Below are positions 1-6,727 of a stretch of 35,776 bases of DNA, one piece after another. The DNA comes from Amycolatopsis acidicola (lineage in GTDB: Bacteria > Actinomycetota > Actinomycetes > Mycobacteriales > Pseudonocardiaceae): positions 1-35,776 of the forward strand of contig NZ_VMNW02000086.1 of the NCBI RefSeq assembly GCF_007713735.2. Direction: 5' to 3'. The translations under genes and the position numbers were made by a program. The notes below the pieces were generated by a model, which saw only the letters and a program-made list of their open reading frames with translations, was not told the origin of the DNA and searched no databases. How positions within the stretch are numbered: the first letter of the stretch is position 1; each line of letters opens with the position of its first letter.

Positions 1-1020
1 GAGACAGGGGATGGACGAGCGCGCCTGGGCGGGTGGTGGCGGGCGGCATGGGCGCCGGGCGAGTGCGCGTCGGGCGCGCGGGCGCCGGGTGCGTGGGCCC
101 GGGCGCGGCACGGCGCGGTGGCCGCCGCAGCGGGCACGCGCTGCCTGCCTGCCTGGCGAGCATGCGCTGCCTGGCGAGCACGTGTGGCACCCACAACTCG
201 GCGAGCACGCAAGGCACGCCGGGCAGCTTGGGTGCCGGGCGACATGGCGCCGGGTGCGTGGGCCCGGCGCGGCACGGCGCGCCGGACGCCGCAGCGGACA
301 CGCGCTGCCTGGCGAGCACGCGTGGCACCCACAACTCGGCGAGCACGCAAGGCACGCCGCGCGACCGTGGCTCGGCGGCCCGGCAAGGCAGGCACGCCCT
401 GCAGACCCGCCGCGTCGCCCGTGCATGGCAGGGCAAGCGTCCCGCGCGGCCACCACAAAACGGCGCCGCGAAAACACCGCGGCAGTCCGAAGCAACCCGC
501 GGGCACACCCGCACGTCCCCTAGCGGGGACCAGCACCGAACGGACGAGCACGGCACAGCCAGCGCCCGGCCACGAGCACAGCGGCACCGGGGCGCGGGGA
601 CGCGAGGGCACAGCGACACCGGGACACGGGGGGCACAGGGGCACGAAGGCAGAGCGGCACCGGTGCGCGCCGCAAGCCACGCCCCATCAACCCGCGCGTC
701 ACTGGTGGTTCAACGCCGGTGGACGCGACGCGACGAGGCGGTTCTTATCTCCCGTTCAAACGTAATTCAGATCACACCATCGGCGTATTCTCCTTTCCAC
801 TCTGAGTCATCGTTCCTGCTAGATCGGCCGCCGTTGTCACGCGGTCAGCCCAGGCGTGGGCGACATCTTGCCCAGAACGGTCTCCCTTCGTTACTGTCCC
901 CCGGTCCCCATTACGGTCAGGTCACAACGTGGACACCGAGCCAACCGCCCCCGAGGTTGCTCAGCCGGCCCCCCACCGGCGCCCACGGTCTGACTCCCCG
1001 AGTAACGGAAGGCATTTGTC
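1..1020. other. Repeat-rich non-coding stretch upstream of the M23 peptidase gene
   Basis: About 1 kb without a credible gene. All six frames are open over much of 1-760, but the translations are Arg/Ala/Gly/His-rich and low in complexity, as expected from extremely GC-rich DNA with no codon structure. The part from 1 to about 660 is made of imperfect repeats (see 81-359). From about 740 the base composition becomes ordinary and probably carries the promoter of the peptidase gene, but I cannot assign a convincing -35/-10 pair. In mycobacteria sucC lies on the far side of the equivalent peptidase gene, so this may be the sucC/peptidase intergenic region (inference). Confidence 0.7.
81..359. 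repeat. Imperfect direct repeat, two copies
   Basis: Copy 1 spans about 81-221 and copy 2 about 246-359. Both begin with GGCGCCGGGTGCGTGGGCCC and end in the same 36-base tract (186-221 and 324-359, offset 138). Copy 1 contains an extra internal partial duplication of the CTGCCTGGCGAGCA unit near 145-180. Shorter GGCGCCGGG and GCACCGGGGC-like units recur from 45 to 660, suggesting expansion by slippage or unequal recombination. Confidence 0.75.
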
Positions 1021-1842
1021 TTGGCTCGACACCGCGATCCCAGCGGCGAAGGCCCTTCCTCGGAACTCGATGACGCACTCGAAGGTGCGGTCGTCCGTGT
1101 CCGGGGTGGACACCGACTGCCGGCACCGCCGTCGGCTCTACGCGGCCGCGTCGTAGTCGCGGCCGTCGCCGCCGGCGCGTTCGCCGCCGCCGCGGCAGGA
1201 CAGACCCTCTCCTCCTTCAACAGCACCGCGGAAGCCCAGGGCGGCGCACAGCCCCTCGCCAACGCGACCGACGCCAGCGCCTCCTTCGCGCTGGGCGGCA
1301 ACGCGCCCGCCGGTGCCCCGGAACTGATCCCCGCCTCGCACAACACCGACGCGTCAGCCGAGGTGCAGAAGCTCACCGCCAGCGCGCAGGTGACCCAGGA
1401 CCGCGAGGACCGGGACGCCGCCGCGGCCAAGGCCGCCGCCGAAGAAGCCGCCCGGCCCAAGACCTGCCTGCCCGCGCACGGCACCTTCACCTCCGGCTTC
1501 GGCGCCCGGTGGGGCACGAGTCACCTCGGCATCGACATCGCGAACTCGATCGGCACCCCGATCTACGCCGCCTCCGACGGCACCGTGATCGACGCGGGCC
1601 CGGCCAGCGGGTTCGGCCTGTGGGTGCGCATCCAGCTCGCCGACGGGACCATCCAGGTCTACGGGCACATGAACAGCTTCTCCGTGCACGAGGGCCAGAA
1701 GGTCAAGTGCGGGCAGGAGATCGCCGAGATCGGCGACCGCGGCCAGGCGACCGGCCCGCACCTGCACTTCGAGGTCTGGCAGAACGGCACCAAGAAGATC
1801 GACCCGCGCCCGTGGCTGGCCGCCCGCGGCGTGTACGTGTGA
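1021..1842 (+). CDS. Secreted or membrane-anchored M23 (LytM-type) metallopeptidase
   Basis: Peptidoglycan endopeptidase of the M23 family, acting outside the membrane on cell-wall cross-bridges (family knowledge). The 273-residue protein has a basic N-terminus, a hydrophobic Ala/Val segment at about 43-59 that serves as uncleaved anchor or signal, a variable Ala-rich, possibly coiled linker to about 147, and a C-terminal LytM domain. The zinc and catalytic residues are present: His168 and Asp172 in HLGID, His216 in YGHMN, and His247/His249 in HLHFEVW. An in-frame TAA at 1003 limits the start. I chose TTG at 1021 because GGAAGG (1007-1012) lies 8 nt before it and the N-terminal MARHR begins as in homologues I remember. 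Two Cys (149 and 230) flank the catalytic domain. In mycobacteria the orthologous gene also neighbours uvrD1 and chorismate mutase. Confidence 0.9.
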   Translation: MARHRDPSGEGPSSELDDALEGAVVRVRGGHRLPAPPSALRGRVVVAAVAAGAFAAAAAGQTLSSFNSTAEAQGGAQPLANATDASASFALGGNAPAGAPELIPASHNTDASAEVQKLTASAQVTQDREDRDAAAAKAAAEEAARPKTCLPAHGTFTSGFGARWGTSHLGIDIANSIGTPIYAASDGTVIDAGPASGFGLWVRIQLADGTIQVYGHMNSFSVHEGQKVKCGQEIAEIGDRGQATGPHLHFEVWQNGTKKIDPRPWLAARGVYV

Positions 1843-1874
1843 CCGGGTTCCACCCGTCATTGCATCCCCCTCCT

Positions 1875-1894
1875 TCTCGAACCTGTGTTCGAGA
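1875..1894. terminator. Perfect hairpin between convergent genes
   Basis: TCTCGAAC (1875-1882) and GTTCGAGA (1887-1894) form an 8-bp perfect stem with a 4-nt loop, ending 1 nt before the stop codon of the ThrRS-like gene and 32 nt after the M23 stop. No U-tract is present on either strand, so it would act as an intrinsic terminator of the U-poor actinobacterial kind or as an mRNA 3'-end stabiliser. Confidence 0.55.
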
Positions 1895-3136
1895 TCAGGT
1901 ATAGCGCGGGGGTACGACAGTTTCGTCGGCGTCCCAGAGGTCGACGCCGCGCCTGCCGATAAGTACACCCAGACGAGTGACGAGGTTGTCCACAGGCTGT
2001 GGATGCACCCGGCGCCCGTCGCGCAAACGCAGGGACGCCTCGCCCGCGGCCGCCTCACGTGGGCCGATGACGATCTGATAGGGCACGAGACGCGCCGCGC
2101 GGATACGCGCGCCGAGGCTGCCATCCACAGTCGGCTCGGCACGTATCCCCAACCCCGCCAACCGGTGGGCAACGTCCGCCGCGGCGGCTGATTCGGCTTC
2201 GGAAACCGGAAAAACCACCGCCTGCACCGGGGCGAGCCACGCCGGGAAGGCGCCGCCGTGCACCTCGATCAGGTGCGCCACGGCACGTTCCACACTCCCG
2301 AGCACGCTGCGGTGGACCATCACCGGCCAATGCCGCGCCCCGTCCGCGCCGATGTACTCCAGGCCGAGCCGCGCCGGCTGGTGGAAGTCGATCTGAACGG
2401 TGGACAGGGTGGACTCCCGCCCGCCGGCGTCGACGATCTGCACATCGATTTTCGGCCCGTAGAAAGCAGCTTCGCCCGCTACGGCCTCATAAGGCAGCTC
2501 CGACGCCTCCAGCACGACACGAAGCAACTCAGCCGCGCGATGCCACATTTCCGGTGCCGCCACGTACTTTCCGCCGTCCCCCGGCAAGGACAGGCGGTAC
2601 CGCGCGGCCTCGATCCCCAGCGCCGCATAGGCCGCGCGGATCATGTCCAACGCCGCCCGCGCCTCTTCCTCCACCTGCTCGAAGGTGCAGAAGATGTGCG
2701 CGTCGTTGAGCTGGATCGCCCGCACTCTGGCAAGCCCGCCCAACGCGCCCGACAGTTCCGCGCGGTACATCCCGCCCAATTCCGCGATCCGCAACGGCAG
2801 CTCGCGGTAGCTGTGCGCGCGAGAGCGGTAGATCAGCGCGTGGTGCGGGCACAGGCTGGGCCGCAGCACGAGCTCTTCCCCGCCGACGTCCATCGGCGGG
2901 TACATGTCCTCGCGGTAATGCGCCCAGTGCCCGGAAATCTCGTACAGCTCACGCTTTCCGAGCACCGGCGAATACACGTGCCGGTACCCCGCGCGCACCT
3001 CCGCGGCACGGATGTACTCCTCCAGCGCATGCCGCACGACCGCCCCGTCCAGCAACCAGTACGGCAGCCCGGCGCCCAGCAACGGGTCGGTGTCGAAAAG
3101 TTCCAGCTCGCGGCCGAGCCTGCGGTGATCCGCCAT
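1895..3136 (-). CDS. Threonyl-tRNA synthetase-like protein lacking TGS and editing domains
   Basis: The 413-residue protein corresponds to the class II catalytic core (about 10-300) plus the C-terminal anticodon-binding domain (about 300-410) of ThrRS. It lacks the N-terminal TGS and editing domains of the usual 640-690-residue enzyme. Motif 2 and the zinc ligands are kept: Cys96 (LRPSLCPHH), His147 (NDAHIFCT), His275 (VMVHRSVLGS); Arg125 and Tyr226 also match. Several pocket residues differ from E. coli ThrRS (numbering from memory): Leu143 for Gln381, Asn144 for Asp382, Thr243 for Gln479, Leu244 for Cys480. It could be a drug-resistant ThrRS paralogue, as found beside borrelidin or obafluorin genes, or an adenylating enzyme with another task; a full-length ThrRS is expected elsewhere. 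ATG at 3136 follows a perfect GAGGAGG, which is buried in a hairpin behind a leader peptide. Confidence 0.85.
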   Translation of the reverse strand: MADHRRLGRELELFDTDPLLGAGLPYWLLDGAVVRHALEEYIRAAEVRAGYRHVYSPVLGKRELYEISGHWAHYREDMYPPMDVGGEELVLRPSLCPHHALIYRSRAHSYRELPLRIAELGGMYRAELSGALGGLARVRAIQLNDAHIFCTFEQVEEEARAALDMIRAAYAALGIEAARYRLSLPGDGGKYVAAPEMWHRAAELLRVVLEASELPYEAVAGEAAFYGPKIDVQIVDAGGRESTLSTVQIDFHQPARLGLEYIGADGARHWPVMVHRSVLGSVERAVAHLIEVHGGAFPAWLAPVQAVVFPVSEAESAAAADVAHRLAGLGIRAEPTVDGSLGARIRAARLVPYQIVIGPREAAAGEASLRLRDGRRVHPQPVDNLVTRLGVLIGRRGVDLWDADETVVPPRYT

Positions 3137-3171
3137 CGTGGCCTCCTCGCGTTCTTGGGCGAGTGGCCACG
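3137..3171 (-). promoter_or_regulatory. RBS-sequestering hairpin before the ThrRS-like gene
   Basis: On the minus strand CGTGGCC (3171-3165) pairs perfectly with GGCCACG (3143-3137), and inside it CTCGC (3163-3159) pairs with GCGAG (3150-3146), making about 12 bp in two stacked helices. The Shine-Dalgarno GAGGAGG (3148-3142) lies inside the right-hand arms and the ATG follows directly at 3136, so the folded form should block initiation. The leader Thr codons contain CCACG, complementary over 5 bases to CGTGG in the left arm, though that pairing is weak. Confidence 0.7.
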
Positions 3172-3172
3172 A

Positions 3173-3192
3173 CCCGGGGCACCCGCCCCGGG
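3173..3192 (-). terminator. Strong GC hairpin after the ThrRS leader peptide
   Basis: An 8-bp perfect stem (CCCGGGGC and GCCCCGGG, 3192-3185 with 3180-3173) with a 4-nt loop starts 7 nt after the leader-peptide stop codon. No U-tract follows, so it may be a pause or attenuator hairpin, or a spacer helix that couples leader translation to the RBS hairpin. A ribosome finishing the leader would cover its 5' arm. Confidence 0.55.
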
Positions 3193-3199
3193 ACAGCTT

Positions 3200-3250
3200 T
3201 CAGCGCGCCGGGACAACCTCCGGCGTGGTGACGACGACAGCGCGCTTCAT
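3200..3250 (-). CDS. Candidate regulatory leader peptide of the ThrRS-like gene
   Basis: A 16-codon reading frame, MKRAVVVTTPEVVPAR, ends in TGA 63 nt before the synthetase ATG. It contains consecutive Thr codons ACC ACG after three Val codons, so ribosome stalling under Thr-tRNA shortage or ThrRS inhibition would place the ribosome upstream of the two hairpins. There is no Shine-Dalgarno. Instead a -10 (TACTTT) ends 7 nt before the ATG, which fits leaderless translation, common in Actinobacteria. A hairpin inside the frame (CGCCGG with CCGGCG) surrounds the codons after Thr-Thr. Translation is not proven; the argument rests on placement, the codon run, the promoter position and the RBS hairpin. 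Confidence 0.55.
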   Translation of the reverse strand: MKRAVVVTTPEVVPAR

Positions 3251-3257
3251 GCCGCGA

Positions 3258-3287
3258 AAAGTAACAGGCGGATCAGCCGCTGGTCAC
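3258..3287 (-). promoter_or_regulatory. Promoter for the ThrRS leader transcript
   Basis: Minus strand: -35 GTGACC (3287-3282), 18-nt spacer, -10 TACTTT (3263-3258), then 7 nt to the leader ATG. It sits just after the pcrA stop codon (3293), so the synthetase can be transcribed independently of pcrA. Confidence 0.6.
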
Positions 3288-3292
3288 GCGAT

Positions 3293-5680
3293 TTACAGCT
3301 TCACCATCGGCACGCTGCCGATGAGCATCAGCTTCACCTTGCCCGCGGCGCCGAAGTCGATCGTCGCCGTGGCGCGCGGCCCGTCGCCCTGCGATTCGAC
3401 GACCGTGCCAAGCCCGTACTTGTCGTGGCTGACCTTGTCCCCGACGTCGAGCTTCATCGCGATCGTGTTCTGCCAGCCCTTCTTCGGGGCCGGCGGGATC
3501 GACCGCGTCTGCACCGAATCGCCGCCGAAGGAGCGACGGCCCCACGTGGTGGCCGCGCGAGGCGAACCGTACGAACTCTGGCTCGAGTCCGGCTCCTCGC
3601 GGCGCCAGTCCACGAGATCCACCGGGATCTCGTCGATGAACCGCGAAGCCGGGTTCGTCATCGGCTGCCCCCACGCCGACCGCGTGATGGCGCGCGAGAG
3701 GTACAAACGTTTGCGCGCACGGGTGATCGCCACATACGCGAGCCGCCGCTCCTCGGCCAGCTCGGCGGGCTCGCCCAGCGCGCGCATGTGCGGGAAGACG
3801 CCGTCCTCCCAGCCCGTGCAGAACACCACGGGGTACTCGAGGCCCTTCGCGGTGTGCACGGTCATCAACGTGACCACGCCCGCGTCGTCCTCTTCCTCGT
3901 CTTCCTCGCCGTCCGGCGTCGGGATCGAATCCGCGTCGGCCACCAGCGACACCCGCTCCAGGAAAGCCGCCAGCGAACCGGGTTCCGGGACTCCGGCGTC
4001 GTCCTCGTCCGGCGGCGGCAGCTCCGCCGCGGACTCGGTGAACTCGCGGGCCACGGTCACCAGTTCAGTCAGGTTCTCCACGCGGGACGCGTCCTGCGGG
4101 TCGTCCGACTCCTCCAGTTCCGCGCGGTAGCCCGTGCGTTCGAGCACCGCCTCCAGGATGTCGGCGACCTCCGCGCCTTCCTCCGCCAGCTCCTGCAGAC
4201 CGTTCAGCAGCTCGACGAAACCCGTGATCGCCTTGGCGGAGCGCGGGTTCAGCAGCGGCACCTTGCCCGCCACCGCGTCCCGCAACGCCGCGTTGAAGGA
4301 GATGCGCTCGCGCTCGGCGTGCGTGGCGACCACGGCCTCCGCCCTGTCCCCGATGCCGCGCTTGGGCACGTTCAGGATGCGGCGCAGGCTCACCGTGTCC
4401 TCCGGGTTCGCGATCACCCGCAGGTACGCCAGCATGTCCCGGACTTCGCGGCGCTCGTAGAACCGGACGCCGCCGACGACCTTGTACGGCAGCCCGAGCC
4501 GGATGAAGATCTCTTCGAAGACACGGGACTGGTTGTTGGTGCGGTAGAAGACCGCGACGTCGGAGTAGTGCGCCTCGCCCCGGTCCGCCAGCGCGTCGAT
4601 CTCGCCCGCGATGAAGGCCGCTTCGTCGTGCTCGTTGTCCGCGACGTAGCCGGCGATCTTCTCCCCGTCACCGGAATCGGTCCACAGCCGCTTCGCCCGC
4701 CGGTTGGGGTTGCGCGAGATCACCTCGTTCGCCGCGTTCAGGATCGTCTGCGTGGAGCGGTAGTTCTGCTCCAGCAGGATCGTGCGCGCGTTCGGGAAGT
4801 CCCGCTCGAACTCCTCGATGTTGCGGATGGTCGCGCCGCGGAAGGCGTAGATCGACTGGTCCGCGTCACCCACCACGCACAGCTCGGCCGGCTCGACGCC
4901 GGACTCCGTCGGCTCCGTGCCGACCAGCTCGCGGACCAGGGTGTACTGCGCGTGGTTGGTGTCCTGGTACTCGTCGACCAGCACGTGCCGGAAGCGGCGG
5001 CGGTAGTGCTCGGCGACGTCAGGGAACACCTGCAGCAGCTCGACAGAGCGCATGATCAGGTCGTCGAAGTCCATCGCGTTGGCCAGCGAAAGCCTGCGCT
5101 GGTACTCGGCGTAGACCTCGGCGACCCGGCGCTCCAGGTCGTTGCCCGCCTTGCCCGCCGCGCTCTCGGCGTCGACCAGCTCGTTCTTCAGGTTCGAGAT
5201 GTGGATCGCGAGCGTGCGCGCCGGATAGCGCTTGGGGTCGATGTCCAGATCCCTGGCGACGAGCGTGATGAGGCGTTTGGTGTCGTCGGAGTCGTAGATC
5301 GAGAAGTTCGACGACATACCCAGCGTTTTGGCTTCACGGCGGAGAAGTCGCACGCACATGGAGTGGAACGTGGACACCCACATCGCGTTGGCGCGCCTGC
5401 CGACGAGCTCGCTGACCCGCTCCCGCATCTCGGCGGCGGCCTTGTTGGTGAACGTGATCGCCATGATCTGGCCGGGGTGCGCGCCGCGTTCGGCGAGCAG
5501 GTAAGCGATCCGGCGCGTCAGCACCCTCGTCTTGCCCGAACCGGCGCCGGCCACCACCAGCAGGGGCGCGCCGGCGTGCGTGACGGCTTCCCGCTGCGCC
5601 GGATTCAGGTCGGCCAGCAGGTCGGCGTGCCGGCCCTTCGGGGCCGCGTTCTCGGAAGGAAGATCGAAGAGGGTGCTCAT
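3293..5680 (-). CDS. pcrA: ATP-dependent DNA helicase PcrA/UvrD1
   Basis: Superfamily 1A 3'-5' DNA helicase acting in nucleotide excision repair, removal of stalled complexes and replication restart. The 795-residue length fits the family. Visible motifs: Q-motif region LNPAQREAV, Walker A GAGSGKT (45-51), Walker B DEYQD (236-240), motif III GDADQSIYAFRGA, motif V VHTAKGLEYP and motif VI VAITRARKRLYL. The last 50 residues (KLDVGDKVSHDKYGLGTV) form the Tudor-like RNA-polymerase-binding domain seen in PcrA. ATG at 5680 is the first in-frame start before the conserved N-terminus; a TAGCGT -10 about 10 nt upstream suggests a very short leader. It is divergent from the DUF1707 gene. The M23 - uvrD1 - chorismate mutase neighbourhood matches mycobacteria, with the ThrRS-like gene inserted here. 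Confidence 0.97.
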   Translation of the reverse strand: MSTLFDLPSENAAPKGRHADLLADLNPAQREAVTHAGAPLLVVAGAGSGKTRVLTRRIAYLLAERGAHPGQIMAITFTNKAAAEMRERVSELVGRRANAMWVSTFHSMCVRLLRREAKTLGMSSNFSIYDSDDTKRLITLVARDLDIDPKRYPARTLAIHISNLKNELVDAESAAGKAGNDLERRVAEVYAEYQRRLSLANAMDFDDLIMRSVELLQVFPDVAEHYRRRFRHVLVDEYQDTNHAQYTLVRELVGTEPTESGVEPAELCVVGDADQSIYAFRGATIRNIEEFERDFPNARTILLEQNYRSTQTILNAANEVISRNPNRRAKRLWTDSGDGEKIAGYVADNEHDEAAFIAGEIDALADRGEAHYSDVAVFYRTNNQSRVFEEIFIRLGLPYKVVGGVRFYERREVRDMLAYLRVIANPEDTVSLRRILNVPKRGIGDRAEAVVATHAERERISFNAALRDAVAGKVPLLNPRSAKAITGFVELLNGLQELAEEGAEVADILEAVLERTGYRAELEESDDPQDASRVENLTELVTVAREFTESAAELPPPDEDDAGVPEPGSLAAFLERVSLVADADSIPTPDGEEDEEEDDAGVVTLMTVHTAKGLEYPVVFCTGWEDGVFPHMRALGEPAELAEERRLAYVAITRARKRLYLSRAITRSAWGQPMTNPASRFIDEIPVDLVDWRREEPDSSQSSYGSPRAATTWGRRSFGGDSVQTRSIPPAPKKGWQNTIAMKLDVGDKVSHDKYGLGTVVESQGDGPRATATIDFGAAGKVKLMLIGSVPMVKL

Positions 5681-5790
5681 CGGGTATCCACGCTACTCGG
5701 GGGCGCTGACGGTTTACCGCACCGGACGTACGCCGAAATGTCGCCCGTGGACCGACGCCGCGACGCGTCCGGCTGCGGAGCATCGACCCT

Positions 5791-6171
5791 ATGACCACTA
5801 CCAGCAGAACCCGCGCTTCGGATGCCGATCGGCAACGGATCGCGGCGCGCGTCCAGGACGCCGGCGCCGAGGGCCGTCTCACCCTCGACGAAGTAGAACA
5901 ACGGCTCAGCGCCGTCTATGCCGCCAGGTACGAGGACGAACTGTCCGGGTTCGTCGCCGATCTGCCGGCCCCGCCCGCACCGGCGCGTCCCCGCTTCCCC
6001 GTCCCGCTGCGGGTGCACGCGGGCGTCGTCGGCGTGTTTTCGGTGCTGCTCGTCGTCGCGTGGGCGTTCTCCGGCGCGCCGTTCTTCTGGCCCGTCGCGC
6101 CGCTGTTCTGGCTCTACCTCAGCCTTGCCGGGCACGCCTTCGCCCGGAACAGGTTCCGGCTTGTGCCATAA
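5791..6171 (+). CDS. DUF1707 (SHOCT-like) domain membrane protein
   Basis: A 126-residue protein. Residues 8-57 match the DUF1707 pattern (ASDADRQRIAARVQDA...EGRLTLDEVEQRLSAVYAAR..DEL), a short helical domain common in actinobacterial membrane and signalling proteins. Two hydrophobic segments follow at about 76-93 and 95-115, so it is an integral membrane protein with a cytoplasmic N-terminus. Its biochemical role is unknown. ATG at 5791 is the first start before the conserved domain. Its stop codon TAA lies inside the -10 element of the chorismate mutase leader transcript (6167-6172), so the two genes are packed tightly but separately promoted. Confidence 0.85.
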   Translation: MTTTSRTRASDADRQRIAARVQDAGAEGRLTLDEVEQRLSAVYAARYEDELSGFVADLPAPPAPARPRFPVPLRVHAGVVGVFSVLLVVAWAFSGAPFFWPVAPLFWLYLSLAGHAFARNRFRLVP

Positions 6172-6172
6172 T
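6164..6172 (+). promoter_or_regulatory. Extended -10 promoter for the chorismate mutase leader
   Basis: TGC followed by CATAAT (6167-6172) is an extended -10 matching TGnTATAAT in all but one base. Six nt separate it from the leader-peptide ATG (6179), so transcription would start at or next to that ATG. No good -35 is visible, as expected for an extended -10 promoter. Confidence 0.65.
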
Positions 6173-6178
6173 GAAGGC

Positions 6179-6241
6179 ATGCGGCACCACGCGTTCCGAT
6201 TTTTCTACGGGATCCGGACTCCGGCTCCCGTGATCGCGTAG
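6179..6241 (+). CDS. Phe/Tyr-rich leader peptide of a chorismate mutase attenuator
   Basis: A 20-codon frame reading MRHHAFRFFYGIR, then TPAPVIA and a TAG stop. Four of five residues 6-10 are aromatic (Phe, Phe, Phe, Tyr), the end products made downstream of chorismate mutase, and the peptide lies directly before that gene. The architecture is that of the enterobacterial pheA leader (known parallel). It appears leaderless: the -10 is 6 nt before the ATG, and the GAAGG present is too close to work as a Shine-Dalgarno. Downstream are an antiterminator and terminator (separate entries). A ribosome stalled at the Phe codons would leave GGACTCCGG at 6216-6224 free to pair with the terminator 5' arm. 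Translation has not been shown. Confidence 0.75.
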   Translation: MRHHAFRFFYGIRTPAPVIA

Positions 6242-6276
6242 TGCCCGCTCGCCATCACCGTAAAGCCCCGGAGTCC
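6216..6276 (+). promoter_or_regulatory. Antiterminator pairing of the chorismate mutase leader
   Basis: GGACTCCGG (6216-6224, within the leader-peptide frame just after the Tyr codon) is the exact reverse complement of CCGGAGTCC (6268-6276). The latter includes the inner part of the terminator's 5' arm and part of its loop, so the two structures are mutually exclusive. Confidence 0.7.
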
Positions 6277-6292
6277 ACGGACCCGGGGCTTT
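6262..6292 (+). terminator. Attenuator terminator before chorismate mutase
   Basis: AAAGCCCCGG (6262-6271) pairs over 10 bp with CCGGGGCTTT (6283-6292). The 11-nt loop can add an inner GTC/GAC helix. Only the three T of the 3' arm act as a U-tract, as often in actinobacterial terminators. It lies 21 nt after the leader stop codon and 48 nt before the chorismate mutase start. Confidence 0.75.
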
Positions 6293-6339
6293 CGTCGGCT
6301 CGGGGACCTGATGGAAGTCCGGACCGAGGAGAGGTCCCG

Positions 6340-6654
6340 ATGAACGCACAGACGCACGAAGCAGGGGAAGACGCCCCGGCGCAGAGCTCTTCGGCGGAGC
6401 CTGTGGCCTCCGCCGAGGAGATCGCGGAGCTTCGCAAAGAAATCGACTGGCTCGACAAGGAGATCCTGCGCCTGGTGAAGCGCCGGGTCGAGGTGTCGCA
6501 GACGATCGGCCGCGCGCGGATGGCCGCCGGTGGCACGCGGATCGTCTACAACCGCGAAATGGACGTGCTCGCCCGCTACCGCGAACTCGGCCCGGACGGC
6601 CGCCAGCTCGCGATGGCGCTGCTGAACCTCGGCCGGGGCAGGCTCGGCCGCTGA
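6340..6654 (+). CDS. Chorismate mutase, short AroQ type
   Basis: Converts chorismate to prephenate, the first committed step to phenylalanine and tyrosine, in the cytoplasm. The 104-residue protein resembles the small intracellular mycobacterial enzyme (Rv0948c): ELRKEIDWLDKEILRLVKRR, then VEVSQTIGRARMAAGGTR, and the end LLNLGRGRLGR. The mycobacterial enzyme is weak alone and is activated by binding DAHP synthase through its C-terminus (family knowledge); the same C-terminal motif is present here. I chose ATG at 6340 over an upstream in-frame GTG because GAGGAGAGG (6326-6334) precedes it at a suitable distance and homologues start similarly. A small hairpin (GGACC 6321-6325, GGTCC 6333-6337) places this RBS in its loop. 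Expression is probably controlled by the attenuator upstream. Confidence 0.93.
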   Translation: MNAQTHEAGEDAPAQSSSAEPVASAEEIAELRKEIDWLDKEILRLVKRRVEVSQTIGRARMAAGGTRIVYNREMDVLARYRELGPDGRQLAMALLNLGRGRLGR

Positions 6655-6656
6655 GC

Positions 6657-6692
6657 CGGGGAAAAACGCCGGAAAATCAGGGTGTTTCCCCG
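6657..6692 (+). terminator. Possible terminator after chorismate mutase
   Basis: CGGGGAAA (6657-6664) is the inverted repeat of TTTCCCCG (6685-6692) with a 20-nt loop, 2 nt after the chorismate mutase stop. The stem is moderate and there is no U-tract. Confidence 0.4.
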
Positions 6693-6727
6693 AGCCAGCC
6701 GCGGCCAGCGGCGGGCACACTGGACAC

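Noticed and set aside
740..1020. c-di-AMP (ydaO) riboswitch before the M23 peptidase
   Set aside because: Such riboswitches precede some actinobacterial wall hydrolases, but I could not find the conserved cores in this leader.
11..1073. Overlapping open frames at the left end
   Set aside because: They follow imperfect DNA repeats in three phases with low-complexity translation; no RBS or family supports them.
3137..3292. T-box riboswitch before the ThrRS-like gene
   Set aside because: No T-box core sequence (AGGGTGG...ACCGCG type) and no specifier stem; the leader-peptide model fits better.
2258..5794. A very long open frame on the plus strand opposite the ThrRS-like and pcrA genes
   Set aside because: It is antisense to two clearly conserved genes, its translation is Arg/His/Val-rich without any domain, and such frames arise from GC-rich third positions.
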